This document shows, in pieces, positions 1-11,945 of a stretch of DNA of 64,000 nucleotides. The notes under the pieces are model-generated. The model saw nothing but the letters and a program-made list of their open reading frames with translations. It was not told the DNA's origin and made no database searches. Made by a program: the position numbers and the translations under genes. How positions within the stretch are numbered: position 1 is the first letter of the stretch; the number at the start of each line of letters is the position of its first letter. The DNA comes from Temnothorax longispinosus (taxonomy: Eukaryota; Arthropoda; Insecta; Hymenoptera; Formicidae): the NCBI RefSeq assembly GCF_030848805.1, contig NC_092362.1, positions 8,494,439 through 8,558,438 of the forward strand, written 5' to 3'.

Positions 1-660
1 ATGTCAAACATTAATTAAGTATAATAAAAGTAAAACAAACTTTTTATTAAATTTTTATAGAACTCTAAGTAGTAAGTTTTATATAGTTTATAAAAAAGAC
101 AAACGCTATATTAATTACTTAAAATTCTACAAGTTATTAATAAAGACTGATTTAAAGAATAATTGTAAGTATTTCAGCAATTATATTTTAGTAATTTTAA
201 AAGCATTAATTATAATATTGATAGATAATTGAAATTTATAAATAAAAAATATTTTCTTCAAGTTTTTTTTATAACAATATTATACATGAAATTTGTTACT
301 TTTTATAAATAAAAAATTTATGACAATTATTTTAAAAAATTGTCATTATATTAAAAAATTCCTTATTAAAAATGCGATTATTTTTATAATATAAATGATC
401 TATTAGTATAAAATTAATAAAGTTACACAAATTTTGCAAGATATTGAAGAAAAAGTATATGACAAATAAATTAGTAGGTCTGTGTTTACATATAACTTTA
501 TTTTATTAATAAGCCTGATTGCAACCTGGACATAAAAAATATTTTATAACATATTAAAAATTATTTGGATTCTATATTTTATGTTATATAGAACTTTAGG
601 ACGAAGGCGGTAAAGAAATAAAGTATAAAAATATACGTATAAATTAGAAAAATATAAAAC
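1..660. other. AT-rich stretch without a gene
   Basis: No open frame, structured RNA or convincing repeat could be supported here. The sequence is strongly AT-rich with many stops in all frames. It precedes a decayed non-LTR retrotransposon fragment and may include more of its unrecognisable debris. Confidence 0.5.
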
Positions 661-663
661 ACA

Positions 664-1299
664 AAAACTAGATTTTTATGAAATACATTATAATAAGAGT
701 AAAATTAATAGAAATTATGGTGTTGTTATGTACATTAAAGAAGGAATTGAAAAAATAACGCAGGTAATAGAAATTGATAGATTTAAAATAATGCTGTTAT
801 AATGATTGAGGAAAATCAAAATATAGAGATTTCTGTATTATATAGATTATACGATTTTTCCAAGACTAAATTTATAATGAACTTAAACATTCTTAAGTAA
901 AAATATAAATATCAATAACCATCTAGTCATAGGAGATTATAATATAGATCTGTTAGAATTAAACAGCTTAGATCAAGAACTATTAAACAATTTCTTAGAA
1001 AAGGGTTATATACCATGCTTTCAAAATGTTACACAACCTCTAGATAATCCAGCAGAAGGTAAAGGATCTTGCATTGATAATGTATTCATAAAAACAAACA
1101 CTTTAAATTATAAATCTTACACAATAACAAACAAGTTTACAGATCACTATCCATTATTTGTCAGCATAGATAAAATAGATATGAAACAAAAAATAAACAA
1201 CTCATATTGTGGTATTAACTATAATAAATTGATAAATATAACCAGTAAATTAAACTGGAACAACATATTAATGCAGGATCCTAATATGGCGATATAATT
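664..1299 (+). pseudogene. Non-LTR retrotransposon endonuclease fragment
   Basis: The translated plus strand shows pieces of an apurinic-type (EEP) endonuclease domain, the enzyme LINE-type elements use to nick the target before reverse transcription. Around 710-760 it reads NYGVVMYIKEG. From about 905 to 1299 one frame stays open with HLVIGDYNID near 918, GSCIDNVF near 1068 and DHYPLFVSI near 1144. These match the order of the GDxN, SxID and SDH-type blocks of the family, with DH kept. Stops near 800 and 895 and the abrupt end at 1299 show decay. The upstream domain start and any reverse transcriptase are absent, and an inverted FLYWCH fragment follows directly. The class is fairly sure; the clade is not. 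Confidence 0.6.
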
Positions 1300-1385
1300 A
1301 ATAATAAATGAAATTAAAGATTGTATAAATGAAGCCAAATATGATAAGGAAAAGTACAAAAAGAAAAAAAACAAAATAGTTGTAC

Positions 1386-1675
1386 CTTCTACAAACTGAA
1401 TCAAATATATCTTTTAATCCAGTATGAGTTTTGGAAGAACGTTCTAACATTTCTTGTTTCATTTCAATCTGTTCCTTCATAAATGGTGATCTTGGATGAT
1501 TATGTTCAGTTACAACGTTTACAGTATTATCCTGAAGGATGGCCCAGCCTCGACATTTTGTTATCCGTCGTGTATTGCATCGGAAGACATTTTCGTAACG
1601 TTTATCCCAATAGTACACGTAATCATCATATACATAAATACTTGTCCCTTTCTTTCTTCCAGGAAAAACTTGCAT
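1386..1675 (-). pseudogene. FLYWCH-type exon of a MULE transposase (second copy)
   Basis: On the minus strand this reads as a zinc-binding FLYWCH-like domain: GTSIYVYDDYVYYWDKRYEN, then FRCNTRRITKC and TEHNHPRSP, giving a C-C-H-H pattern. It ends in KDIFDSVCRR followed by a possible splice donor (AAG/GTACAA). The same domain with the same spacing and the same final block forms the first exon of the transposase at 5665, so this is a diverged second copy in the opposite orientation. No MULE catalytic domain follows it on the minus strand, so it is an isolated fragment. The family assignment is good; expression is unlikely. Confidence 0.65.
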
Positions 1676-1690
1676 CTATAATGAAATAAA

Positions 1691-2385
1691 TGTGAAATGG
1701 TTATGCAATATGTGCCAGGTAATTATATTTTTAATCACAAAATATATGTAGAGATTCCATCTTTAATTCCTAATAATATTTCTAAATGAAATAAAATGTC
1801 AGACTTTGTCTACGAACTTATTAATATTGACAACTCATTACAATTATTAGTGAAGACTAAATTATCAAAAATAATGCACAATGTAAAAAATAATCAAATT
1901 TATTTAACTGTAACATAATTTTTTTTTTAATTAAACAGAATTGAAATTGCTGTAAACCAAAGCAGTTTCGAATTAAGTAAGTACATAATCATATTACATT
2001 CAATTGTATGCAAGTTAATTCAGCCATATTGAAAGCAGCCGATGAAAAACATGCCGATAAAATATTCAATTATACCATCTTTAATTAACATTTAGTTAAT
2101 AAGAATATTTTATATAATACATTTGAATATACTATGATATTTAATATATACTTAATGCAAACAATGTCTTAAAGAAAACATTTAAAATTTATGAATACGT
2201 ACATTTTTAAGTTTTCTGATTGAATAAATTAACACATAAATATAACATTTTTCTGTTATTCTAGCGTTACTTACGATGATAATAAAACACAAAAATCAAA
2301 CAAATAAATATTTGATGAAAAATAATACCATTATTTATATAGTCTTTTATATATGTTCTCTTTAATTAATTTATTAAAATAAATT
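1691..2385. other. AT-rich intergenic stretch
   Basis: No gene or repeat supported. Short AT-rich sequence between a transposase fragment and the left arm of the large foldback element. Confidence 0.5.
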
Positions 2386-2906
2386 AAATTTTTCTTATCG
2401 TCGGTTACTTACGTCGAGATGTAGGCAGTCGAGGAATGCGTCCAATGTATAGAAAAATATGTTGCTACTAATTGTCGCAACGTCTTTCAGTATATTTCTC
2501 TCTAAATATATAGCTACTTGAACTTACAGCACGAGCATTACAACAAAGGCGTTATTACAACAAAGGCATTATTACAACAAAGGCACTATTAAAACAAGCA
2601 TTTAGGCGATTAACGACACGAGCAGAGGTTAAAGTTTTAGATCACGATGAATAGGAAGCAATCTTAAAAGATTCCTTTCATGTATGTTATCTCTGATTAT
2701 ATAGATACATGAAAATACAGCACGTAATTACGAGAAAAGCTCTCTAAGACAAGCAGATTTACGACAAAAGGCTGTATAACAAATTGCAATCACAACACGT
2801 TATATGAACGACACGATGTATTCCGAAAAAAGCGCGGAAAGCGTGCATGAACATGAACTACATTTATTCATGTGATATACCGCCTCGGCACACTAGCGTG
2901 AGGGTG

Positions 2907-3360
2907 CCTTCACATGGGGCGTAATTTGCGTAAGCGTAATTTGCGCCGTCCAATCACAACATCTTAAGGCCATTCTACAATTGCGTAAGCATGGCTGTAA
3001 ACGTAAGGTTGTAAAAAAATGACCAATCGTAGTTGATTATTCTTTGATCGCAAGAATATTCGACTATTAGCATTTTCGCCTGAGCGAGGTTTACCCAACT
3101 CAGGTTATATTCGGCCAATCACAGTTATTCTTCTTTTATAACTGGCCAATCACGGTTATTCCATTCTTTAGAAGAATAACTGTGATTGGCCAAAAATAAC
3201 CTGAGTTGGGTTAACCCTGCTTCAGTCGAAAACGCTATATGATTGATCATTTTCTTAAGCCTTATATTTACAACTACATTTACGCAATTGTAAAATGGCC
3301 TTTATTTGAATATCAGCGGACAGATAATGTGATTAATCGGCGCAAGTTACGTTGTGCAGG
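2907..3360. repeat. Concentric inverted repeats (three shells)
   Basis: Three nested inverted pairs share one centre. The outer pair is near 2930-2962 and 3320-3358 (AATTTGCGCC type). The middle pair is 2966-3033 and 3242-3304 (AAGGCCATTCTACAATTGCG type). The inner pair is 3079-3150 and 3160-3235 (GGCCAATCACAGTTATTC type). The shells look like successive insertions of foldback elements into each other's loops, but could also be one element with an imperfect long hairpin. Confidence 0.6.
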
Positions 3361-3454
3361 AGTCATCACCGCTGTAATATTCAACGACATAAGTCGTCAC
3401 GTAATCCTTTTTATCGTTTAAATAATTACTTTCATCAGCACGTGAAAATGTCCC

Positions 3455-3904
3455 TTAAGGGTCGACAGGAGTAACACTACCGACCTCTGTCGGGTTGCTT
3501 AGCTGCGAGTCCGTATTTTATTTATTATAAATTTTTTAAGAGCCAAAATGGAAAATCCGGCTCTGTACCAGCTTGCGGCTGATATTACTGATTAAAACGA
3601 GCATAAGTTTAATGAGATTCGTTAATTAATTTGGCTAAAATTTGGGAAAAGCCATTCCTAAGCAGCTTTGCAGCTCTAAGCAAGCCTGCAAAGCTGCTTA
3701 GGAACGGCTTTTCCCAAATTTTAGCCAAATTAATTAACGAATCTCATTAAACTTATGCTCGTTTTAATCAGTAATATCAGCCGCAAGCTGGTACAGAGCC
3801 GGATTTTTCATTTTGGCTCTTAAAAAATTTATAATAAATAAAATACGGACTCGCAGCTAAGCAACCCGATAGAGGTCGGTAGTGTTACTCCTGTCGACCC
3901 TTAA
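3455..3904. repeat. Near-perfect 450-bp foldback
   Basis: About 215 bp from TTAAGGGTCGACAGGAG at 3455 are repeated in reverse complement up to 3904, with a centre of about 12 bp near 3680. Only a few mismatches separate the arms (for example CTCTGTCGGG against CCCGATAGAG). TTAA at both outer edges may be the target duplication. No coding capacity. The high arm identity suggests a recent or gene-converted element. Confidence 0.75.
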
Positions 3905-4009
3905 TAATAGGCAACGAATACCTCGGTACTTCAACGCGATGCGTGACGTGTGATATCCAATAATCGTAATTTCGGAAATGTTGTATGTTGGGCAAGGGCC
4001 GAAAATAAT

Positions 4010-4310
4010 AGCTGCGTTCAGTAGAAGAGCTGTATTCGCAACTGTTGTAAAATTCGTAAATCTGATTGGTATATGCTCTTATGCTAGGTCTACAATGCAA
4101 GTCGTAAAGTCGTGAGTCGTAAGAATTGACCAATCACAGTCGATTATTCTTCTCAAATTCGCTTGTGATTGGTCAATTCTTACGACTCACGACTTTACGA
4201 CTCGCATTGTAGACCTAGCATTAATCTTGGCTAAATCTATAAGCATATACCAATCAGATTTACAAATTTTACAACAGTTGCAAATTCAGCACTTCTGCTA
4301 AACGCAGCCA
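4010..4310. repeat. Foldback interrupted by MITE-a
   Basis: The segment at about 4010-4078 (GCTGCGTTCAGTAGAAG to GATTGGTATATGC) is repeated in reverse complement at about 4236-4310. The loop between the arms is occupied by the first MITE-a copy at 4082-4220. This is a foldback that received another foldback. Confidence 0.6.
4082..4220. mobile_element. MITE-a copy 1, TTA target duplication
   Basis: A 139-bp palindromic miniature element starting TGCTAGGTCTACAATG and ending with its reverse complement. It is flanked by TTA at 4079-4081 and 4221-4223. The trinucleotide TTA duplication suggests mobilisation by a PIF/Harbinger-type transposase (inference). The same family recurs at 4397 and 13547. 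Confidence 0.75.
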
Positions 4311-4396
4311 ATGATACTGATTCGTCATTTTTTATCACGTGACGTCTTTTGACGCTGAAAATGAGCGTCGAGCGTCTGCATGAAAAGGTACCTTTA

Positions 4397-4535
4397 TGCT
4401 AGGTCTACAATGCGAGTCGCAAAGCCGTGAGTCGCAAGAATTGACCAATCACAATCGAATTTGAGGAGAATAATCGACTGTGATTGGTCAATTCTTGCGA
4501 CTCACGACTTTGCGACTCGCATTGTAGACCCAGCA
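4397..4535. mobile_element. MITE-a copy 2, TTA target duplication
   Basis: Second copy of the 139-bp palindromic MITE, differing from copy 1 by a few substitutions (GCGAGTCGCAAAG against GCAAGTCGTAAAG). TTA lies on both sides, at 4394-4396 and 4536-4538. Confidence 0.8.
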
Positions 4536-4578
4536 TTAGCTTCACGCTATTGTGCCGAGGCGGTATATCACATGAATA

Positions 4579-4710
4579 TGGAGGATTCACACTGCGTCCG
4601 ATGTTTGACGTACGACGATCCGACATCCAATAGGAAATTTTTATCTCTAATAATAAATTCTGTTATTGGATGTCGGATCGTCGAACATCGGACGCAGTGT
4701 GAATCCTCCA
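4579..4710. mobile_element. Small foldback inserted at TA
   Basis: A 132-bp inverted repeat starting TGGAGGATTCACACTGCG, flanked by TA on both sides. It interrupts the right arm of the large foldback. The intact left arm (near 2870) shows the uninterrupted sequence, so the insertion and its TA duplication can be read directly. TA duplication is typical of Tc1/mariner-mobilised elements. Confidence 0.75.
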
Positions 4711-5188
4711 TAAATGTAGTTCATGTTTATGCAATTATGCATGCTTCTCGCACTTTTTGGCGGGATACATCGTGTCGTTCATATAACGCTCGTGTTGTAA
4801 TAGCAATTTATCGTATAGCCTTTCGTCGTAAATCTGTTCGTGTTGGAGAGCTTTTCTCGTAATTACGTGCTGTATTTTCAAGTATCTATATGATTAGAGA
4901 TAACATACATGAAAAGAATCTTTTAAGATTGCTTCCGATTCATCGTGATCTAAAACTTTAACCTCTGCTTGGGTCGTTAATCGCCTAAATGCTTGTTTTA
5001 ATAATGCCTTTGTTGTAATAACGCCTTTGTTGTAATGCTCGTGGTGTAAGTTCAAGTAGCTAGCTGTATATTTAGAGAGAAATATACTGAAAGACGTTGC
5101 GACAAGTAGCAACGTATTTTTTCATACATTGGACGCATTCCTTGACTGCCTACATCTCGACGTAAGTAACCGACGATAAGAAAAAAAT

Positions 5189-5664
5189 TTTCCGCTTGTT
5201 GTATACTGAAACGTGCATTATACTAATTTAACCTCTGCTCGTTATCTGCCTAAAATGCGCATGTTGTAATAGCCCTTTTGTTGTAATTATGTGCTCGTGT
5301 TGTATCTCTAATAGCGAACTCGATTGGTCGAATTCGCTATAAGCAATTATGAAATTTCATAATTGAAATAGAACATAATAAAAACTTTTAAAAGTGCGTA
5401 CGTATGCATATTTCCCTCGATTTTTACGTTACATAATTTTTTATCTAACTGCTGCTTTTGTGGTGCTTCGTATATGTGTGTTATAATAGCATTTTTATTG
5501 TATTATAATAATTATGTTTATGCTGTATTTCTATTTTACTTACATAATCGTGAAATTTTATACATTTTGCAAAAAGTGGTTCATTCTTTATCTAACTTCA
5601 TTCTTTACATTTTTATTATTTTTTAAAAATTAAGATATATATTTATTTATTTATTGTTTTCCAG
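5189..5664. other. AT-rich DNA upstream of the MULE-type transposase
   Basis: No gene seen. It precedes the first transposase exon and ends in a pyrimidine-rich TTTTCCAG just before the ATG at 5665. That run could equally be a splice acceptor, in which case a still earlier exon is missing. Confidence 0.4.
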
Positions 5665-6597
5665 ATGGAAGAAATATGTGGAAAAAAACCTGGTAGCATT
5701 ATTTATGTTTACGATGATTACACTTACAACAAAGATTCGCGAAATACAAATATTCTACGGTGTAACACTCGTCGATCTACAAAATGTCCTGGCACTCTTA
5801 AAATTGATAAGGATGGCAAAATACATATAGTTCAAGATCATAATCATCTTAAAGTACAATGGAAAGCAAAACAATTTGCCATGAAACAAGAAATGTTGCA
5901 ACTTTGCAGAGATACATCTTTACCTTTGAAAGAAATATTTGATAGTGTCTGCAGAAAGTAAGTATATTTCAAATTTTATATTTTTTTTAACTGTAATTCT
6001 TAGTTGTAGCTTATATTTATGGCTTTTAACACAGGTATCCTGAAACTGCTGCAACATTGTCATACGGAACGTTAAAGTATTCATTGTATCGTGAAAGATT
6101 AAAACTTCGCCCAAGTTTACCAAGAGATATGGAGACTTTTATTAGAACTTTATCAACGTATGAACCTCTTGAACAATTTTACAAAGGGCACGTCATTTGC
6201 AGCGATGGAAAAAAGGCATTAATATTTACAAGTAATGAGCTATTGCAAGAGTTACAAAAATCAACAGAACTTTATGTGGATGGAACATTTCATGTAAGTT
6301 CGCATTTCTTCTAAAATTATACTATTTTTACATTTTTCTATTATATTTATGTATCAAAAATATAAACATATTTAAAACAATGTTAACTTTTTAGATTGTT
6401 CCACGTGTACCATTGATGAGTCAAATGTATACAATACATACCCGACATATGAATGTAGTAAGTATGAGGGTATATAATAACATTGCATATTATGTCATAA
6501 TTACAGTTTGTTGAAATTGAATCTGTAAAAGTTATAATAAAAGTTTATTTTTTAATTATTTTTTTAAATATATTATTTTATATGTATAATATATATA

Positions 6598-6835
6598 GGG
6601 GAAGTCTGGGAGACTTAACCATAGAGGAGAATTGAATCGCTTCAAATATCTCGTTCAAATTTTGAACAAAGAGCTCAATCCGAGCACGTGACAACATGAC
6701 GATTGGTAGTGCGTTTCGACTGTGATTGAGACAAACGTGTTTTAACGTGCTCGGATTGAGCTCTTTGTTCAAAATTTGAACGAGATATTTGAAGTGGTTC
6801 AACTCTCCTCTATGGTCAAGTCTCCCGGACTCCCC

Positions 6836-6838
<3 letters not shown>
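6598..6838. mobile_element. Foldback in a MULE intron
   Basis: Arms of about 95 bp (GGGGAAGTCTGGGAGACTTA type) in inverted orientation around a spacer near 6700-6740. It lies wholly within intron 3 of the transposase pseudogene, followed directly by a TA microsatellite. Confidence 0.65.

Positions 6839-6840
<2 letters not shown>

Positions 6841-6875
<35 letters not shown>
6841..6875. repeat. TA microsatellite
   Basis: Uninterrupted TA dinucleotides of about 35 bp after the foldback. Similar tracts occur at about 8056-8083 and 10575-10608. Confidence 0.9.
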
Positions 6876-6879
<4 letters not shown>

Positions 6880-8049
6880 TTAATATTGATCTCATTTAAG
6901 AAACATATACAAATTTTAAAATAATTTAAAAAGATAATATGATTTTATGTATGTACATACATACACCATAAAATTGGATATTATATAAAAAAAACATTTT
7001 TTTTTATATTTTTATATAAATTTATATATTTTTTAAATGTCTACTTTTTTAAATTACTTAAAAATAATAAAATCTTAAAATTTTAAATTAACTTAAAACT
7101 AACAAATTAGATTATTTGTTATACCATTATATATTTAAATGTAGTTTGTTTATTTTAATATGAAGGTTACTACTGTTTATATATATTATATTTTTAGGGT
7201 ATTGCTATGATCTTTATTCTGTGCGAAAGTCGTTCCAGTAATATGTACAGAGCTATTTGGAACAGAATTATAGAGTTAGCACCAGTGCTTCAACAAAATT
7301 TAAAGTTTATAATGAGCGATTAGGAGATGGCAGCCATGAAGGTGATAAATGAACAATTTCCAACAGCAGAAATACATGGATGCTGGTTTCACTATAATCA
7401 AGTATTATCATTTTACATAATAATTTATATCTTGTTTTCATTTTATATAAAAATTAATATAAAAATCAAAGTCATTCAAATACATAAATATATCAATGTT
7501 TACTTACCAGGCACTTTTGCGTCAATGGCGACGATTGGGATTAATGGATGCACCAAGAAGTGTTTTATCGATGATCATGACTATGGCATTGATTCCTTCT
7601 GATTGTTTTGAAGAAGCGCTTTCTTTTATACAACTGGAAGTGGATCAAATTTCTCAGGAATACCCTGCAGTTAACGATTTTTTAGCATATGTACGCAAAA
7701 CTTGGTTACCATTAGCCTCAAAAGTCAGTGTTTATGATTGTCCTGCAAGGACAAATAATATAACAGAATGCTTTCACAGTATAGTAGGAAGAAAATTCGG
7801 CAAATCCCAAAACATTTGGAGTTTTTTAGGTAATGCTTCTATAACACTTTTTTATGTTATACAAAATATACAAAATGAACAAAGTAAAAATTATTTTATT
7901 CATAAATAACTTACGAAAATTAATTATTGATGAGGAACTGAAGCTTAAACGTTTAAAGAGTACTGAAATAAGTGGGCATTATACAAGTATTAAAAGCAAA
8001 ATCCGAGACAATAAAATACTGAAACTTCAAAAATATTTTGCAACGGGCA

Positions 8050-8054
8050 GGTTA

Positions 8055-8089
<35 letters not shown>

Positions 8090-10568
8090 TATCTTATCTT
8101 TTATGACTTATATCTTTTTTGACAAAAAATAATATAATAAGTAATATATATTATAATAAATAAATATATATATATTATTTATTATATTATTTTTTGTCAA
8201 AAAAGATGTTTTTTATATTTTTGTTTCTATATTTATTTATAATTTGGTAATTTTACAATTATTTTATATCATAATATTGTACATTTTTATATCATGTATC
8301 CTTATCATTTAATACAGTTTACATAGACAATTTCTTAACACACTCATCCTTACATTTTTTATCTTTATAAATGTACTAAATTTGCATTTATATTTTTTCA
8401 TTTCTAATATTTCCGTATATTTAAACATTTTATAACTTTTCCCCTTTGGCTTCATCAAAATTTTTCTTCCTATTCTTTCCTTCTTGCTTGTTGCTTGTTA
8501 AAAAATTTCTTATACAGAAATTAAATAGATAATTTTACACAATTGAAATAAAAAAATTATTGCATCTTGAAAAAATAATTTTATAAAAAATATGAAGATT
8601 AGGTAAATAATATAAAAATATTATATTTTACATGATATAAATTTGTGAAACATTATGTTACGTTATAATTTATAATATATAAAATTTACATTTTAAAAAG
8701 TAATTAAATATTAATTAGACTTTGACTTTATTTTCAATAACAAATACAATATCATAAGCAGGCATATCACTTTCCATAAATGTACTTTTCTTGTAATCCT
8801 GCTTAAATTTAAAAAGTAAATTTTTTACGATGTATTGTCTGCTATACATATATTAAATTATTAAATATTAAATATCTTAAAACATAATTTTTATTATATT
8901 TATATAGATTTTATTCTTGCTGTGTGTACATATATACACTATCTCGTTTTTTGACTTTTTTAATGAATCAAAAATTAAAAAAATTAAAAAAAAAGAGTTG
9001 ATTAATATAAGTAAATCGCTTTATTTACACAAAATTCAATGTTATTCAAATTATTTATTGTTACTATTGTGCCATTCTTTTTTGCTATTAGTTATATACG
9101 ATTCTTGTTTTTCTATATTTTCCTTTAGATCAATTGTTGAAATTAATGAATTTATCGCAAAACAACTTTTATTTAAAAATATTTGTATAATATCTATCTT
9201 TTCTGCATTTTGTATTATACATTTTTATTACTGTTTTCCATATTTTTATAGATGTAATATACAACAAAGTTGTACTTTTCATTTTTTGTAGACTACATCT
9301 CAATAGTTTTCTACGTTCCTTCAACGACACATGTGAGGATATTTTGAAAAATGATTTACTCTTAGAAGGTATGTTCATTAACAATAATGAATAGTTATTT
9401 AAAGCACATAAATTTTAACTTTTGGTAAAAATACAATTATTTTAAGTACATATATCTTATAACAAAAGTTTAATTAACATGCTCTTTTTTTTCTCTCTCT
9501 TTCTCTCTCTTGTATATGTATACATGCTAGTAACATACAGCCTTTTAATTTGAAAGCGCTTATTATTAGTCTATGTGTGCATATAAGTTTATGATTTTGA
9601 CAACATATATCTAATTGGAATATTGACACTTTAAATGTATATAAAATATACAAAATTTTTATTTATATTTCTTAAATATTTACACTAACAACTAGAGATA
9701 ACAATTTTTAATTCTTAATCACATATTAAGCATTGTCCCAAATTTTTTTTACATACTTTATTATGTAAAATACATGCATTTATAATCCTGCCAATATAAT
9801 TTTAACTTTGTAGAAAGAAATCAATATTTTATGAGTAAAGTTTTCATACATGATATCGTATATATTAAAATATTAAATAGGTGTTAAATTTGATGCTTCT
9901 TAAAGAGTGTAAAATCTAATTAATGATTTGCATTGATGTGACCAGTTTTCGATTTTCCAAGAAACTTTAACTTTAATGTTTAGTCGCTATTTTTACAGTG
10001 TCCTTTAAACATGTGTTTTTATACATACATTAAATAGAAAGAGACTTATATATTTTTTTCAAAATTGAAAGTAGTCAAAATCAATTAAGTAAACGTTTAC
10101 TATATTCAAATAGAAAAATAAAAACAATTTGATTAGACGTAATATTTAAACATAAATAAAGTAGTTTTTTTTATTTCAATTGAATTAATTCATACGTTGT
10201 TAACATGAAGCGCATCTAAATGAAACATTCATATGTAACATTGAGTGAATACTACAGACATTTTATTTTATAATATTTATTTTATAAAATTTACTTATTG
10301 ATTAAGGGGTTGGCAAAAATTAACACTTTATGACATAAATAACTTATTTAAAAGAATTGGAATTTTGACTCAACCTTATTACTTTGATATATTGTTTTTC
10401 CTACATCTTATTTTAGAACTATCTTTTCCATACTGCAACAGAAAATAAAACTGATGAAATGAAAAGAATAAAAAAAGTTAATAATGTAAATTTGATCAAT
10501 GTCTAAGTAAATACTGAAAATAATAATATATATTACGTATGTTTAACTATTATAAAAACTTACATAAT

Positions 10569-10609
<41 letters not shown>

Positions 10610-10640
10610 GACAATAAATGTCATAAGTAATTATTAATAA
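8050..10640. other. AT-rich gene-free stretch
   Basis: No protein, RNA gene or clear transposon is recognised over 2.6 kb. It contains TA microsatellites, an AT palindrome near 8105-8210, and short spurious open frames that hold no family motif. The final exon or exons of the MULE-type gene could lie here but could not be identified. Confidence 0.45.
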
Positions 10641-10780
10641 GTACGACAAGACCTAGGTGCGCGCGCGCGCGAGCGCCGAGATATTAACAAGAAGCCTAGC
10701 ACGATTCTCGCCGGCTGCGGCTCGGCTGACCGAGCATCGAACATCTGACATCACTGCTGAAATCTGGCATCACTGCAAAA

Positions 10781-10935
10781 TTAGTCCGGATTCGCACCAG
10801 GGGCAAAATCTGTAGGTAAAATCGGGTATATTTAGTCCGGACTCGCACCAGGGGCAAAGTCTGTAATGTGATTTAGTCCGGACTCAATCCTAGGGGCAAA
10901 GTCTGTCGGTAAGGGGCAAAGTGTGTTGGTAATCA
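10781..10935. repeat. Imperfect tandem repeat (TTAGTCCGGACTCGCACCAG type)
   Basis: Three diverged units, starting near 10781, 10839 and 10871, share TTAGTCCGGAYTC and GGGGCAAARTCTG. A fourth GGGGCAAAG occurs alone near 10915. The block is GC-rich compared with its surroundings and follows a GCGCGC run at 10657-10670. Function unknown. Confidence 0.6.
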
Positions 10936-10994
10936 AGTCACGGAAATGGTGGTCTCGACTTTTGAGGGGCCATTGGCTATCTGTCTATTAATCT

Positions 10995-11201
10995 GTGATT
11001 AAAGAGCAGAATTTTTTATTGTGCGGAACTGTGGAATTTATACCACCATTAGATACTGGTGGAATTGGACATTATGTTGCTTATAGTCGACGTTTAAACA
11101 ATGAGTGGGAAAAAAGAAATGATCTTCAATCCAAGGTAAAAAAATTTAATAAAAAGTGTCCAGATATAAAAATTAGCTTAATTCTATACATAAGATATTA
11201 A
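10995..11201 (+). pseudogene. Ubiquitin-specific-protease-like fragment
   Basis: A 68-codon frame contains IGHYVAYSRRLNNEWEKRND. This resembles the C-terminal histidine box of C19 ubiquitin proteases (GHY.AY followed by W and a D/N), which remove ubiquitin from substrates. The recognisable part ends at DLQSK, followed by GGTAAA, which may be a degenerate donor. The Cys box and the rest of the peptidase are absent, so this is one orphan exon. It may come from a transposon-borne or retrocopied gene. The family call is tentative because it rests on one motif. Confidence 0.35.
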
Positions 11202-11945
11202 AATTCACGAGAATTACAAAAAAATATTTATATTAATCATAATATTATAGTATAACATTTATTATTACATAATAAGCTATAAATATATCTTTTATTAATA
11301 ATGTTATTTTATTTTATTTTATTGAATTTTATTATATTAATTATCTTACTAATTATTAATTATAAATTTTATACTTTCCATACTTGTCCCTGAAGCACAA
11401 TAAATGTTATTATTGTGTATGTATGTGTGTGTAATTAATTTGCCTTTGCGATACTATAGTAATTAGTTTCTTAAAATATCAAGTATCCCAGACTGTGATC
11501 AATTTGTCAACATGCAAGAGATAATTATAGGGATTTACTGACAAATTAAATACCGCCTTTGTGGAAGTAACATTCACCACTTTTACGGAATCTACTGTTA
11601 TTTACGGATTATTATTATAACTAATCAGTCATATCAACAAGCTATCAATTGTGTTTTGATTTTTATCTTTCCCAAACAGGTCGATCCTTAAAATCTAAAA
11701 ACATCGTTCTTTCAACGTTATTACATTTTAATGAATATTTTAATGAATATCAGTTTAATAGGAAATGGATGCTATATTAAAGTTGAATGAAAATGTTAAT
11801 TACATACTTTTGTCGATTTCGTTACATTTTTAGCACACTTCAGTTTTAGTTCTCAAGCCAAATGTTTATTCATTAACTCCTTTCTTCCAGTTTTATTGAG
11901 AACTTTAATTGTTTGAACTCCTTTTTTAGAAAAACTAGCTCCATT
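11202..11945. other. AT-rich intergenic stretch
   Basis: Nothing recognisable on either strand. Confidence 0.45.

Larger units (their letters stand above)
2388..5188. mobile_element. Large foldback element with about 500-bp inverted arms
   Basis: The left arm, about 2388-2895, is repeated in reverse complement at about 4543-5188. The outer ends read CTTATCGTCGGTTACTTACG on the left and the mirror image on the right. The arms carry a short direct repeat (ACAACAAAGGCGTTATT type) near 2540-2590, mirrored near 5005-5035. The right arm is longer because it is interrupted by a small foldback at 4579-4710. The 1.6-kb centre holds several further independent foldbacks. Neither arm encodes a recognisable protein; a 72-codon minus frame at 4894-5112 lies inside the arm and matches nothing known to me. 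It is probably a non-autonomous DNA transposon; no clear target duplication was found at its ends. Confidence 0.7.
5665..8049 (+). pseudogene. MULE-type transposase with FLYWCH domain, stop-interrupted
   Basis: A Mutator-like transposase with visible introns. Exon 1 (5665-5957) has the FLYWCH-like zinc domain with CNTRRSTKC and DHNH. Exon 2 (6035-6293) ends in YVDGTFH, the first catalytic Asp block. Exon 3 is 6395-6457 and exon 4 is 7198-7401. Exon 5 (7511-7829) contains RTNNITECFHS, the usual Glu block, and a weaker exon 6 may run 7885-8049. Exons 1-5 join in frame through GT-AG introns. In exon 4 the second acidic block FIMSD is followed at 7321 by an in-frame TAG. A foldback at 6598 enlarges intron 3. 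These enzymes cut and paste elements through a DDE mechanism. The stop makes this copy inactive; the function of the intact family is well established. Confidence 0.75.

Noticed and set aside
3885..4862. Short frames across foldback arms
   Set aside because: Mirror-image frames from palindromic DNA, no conserved motif.
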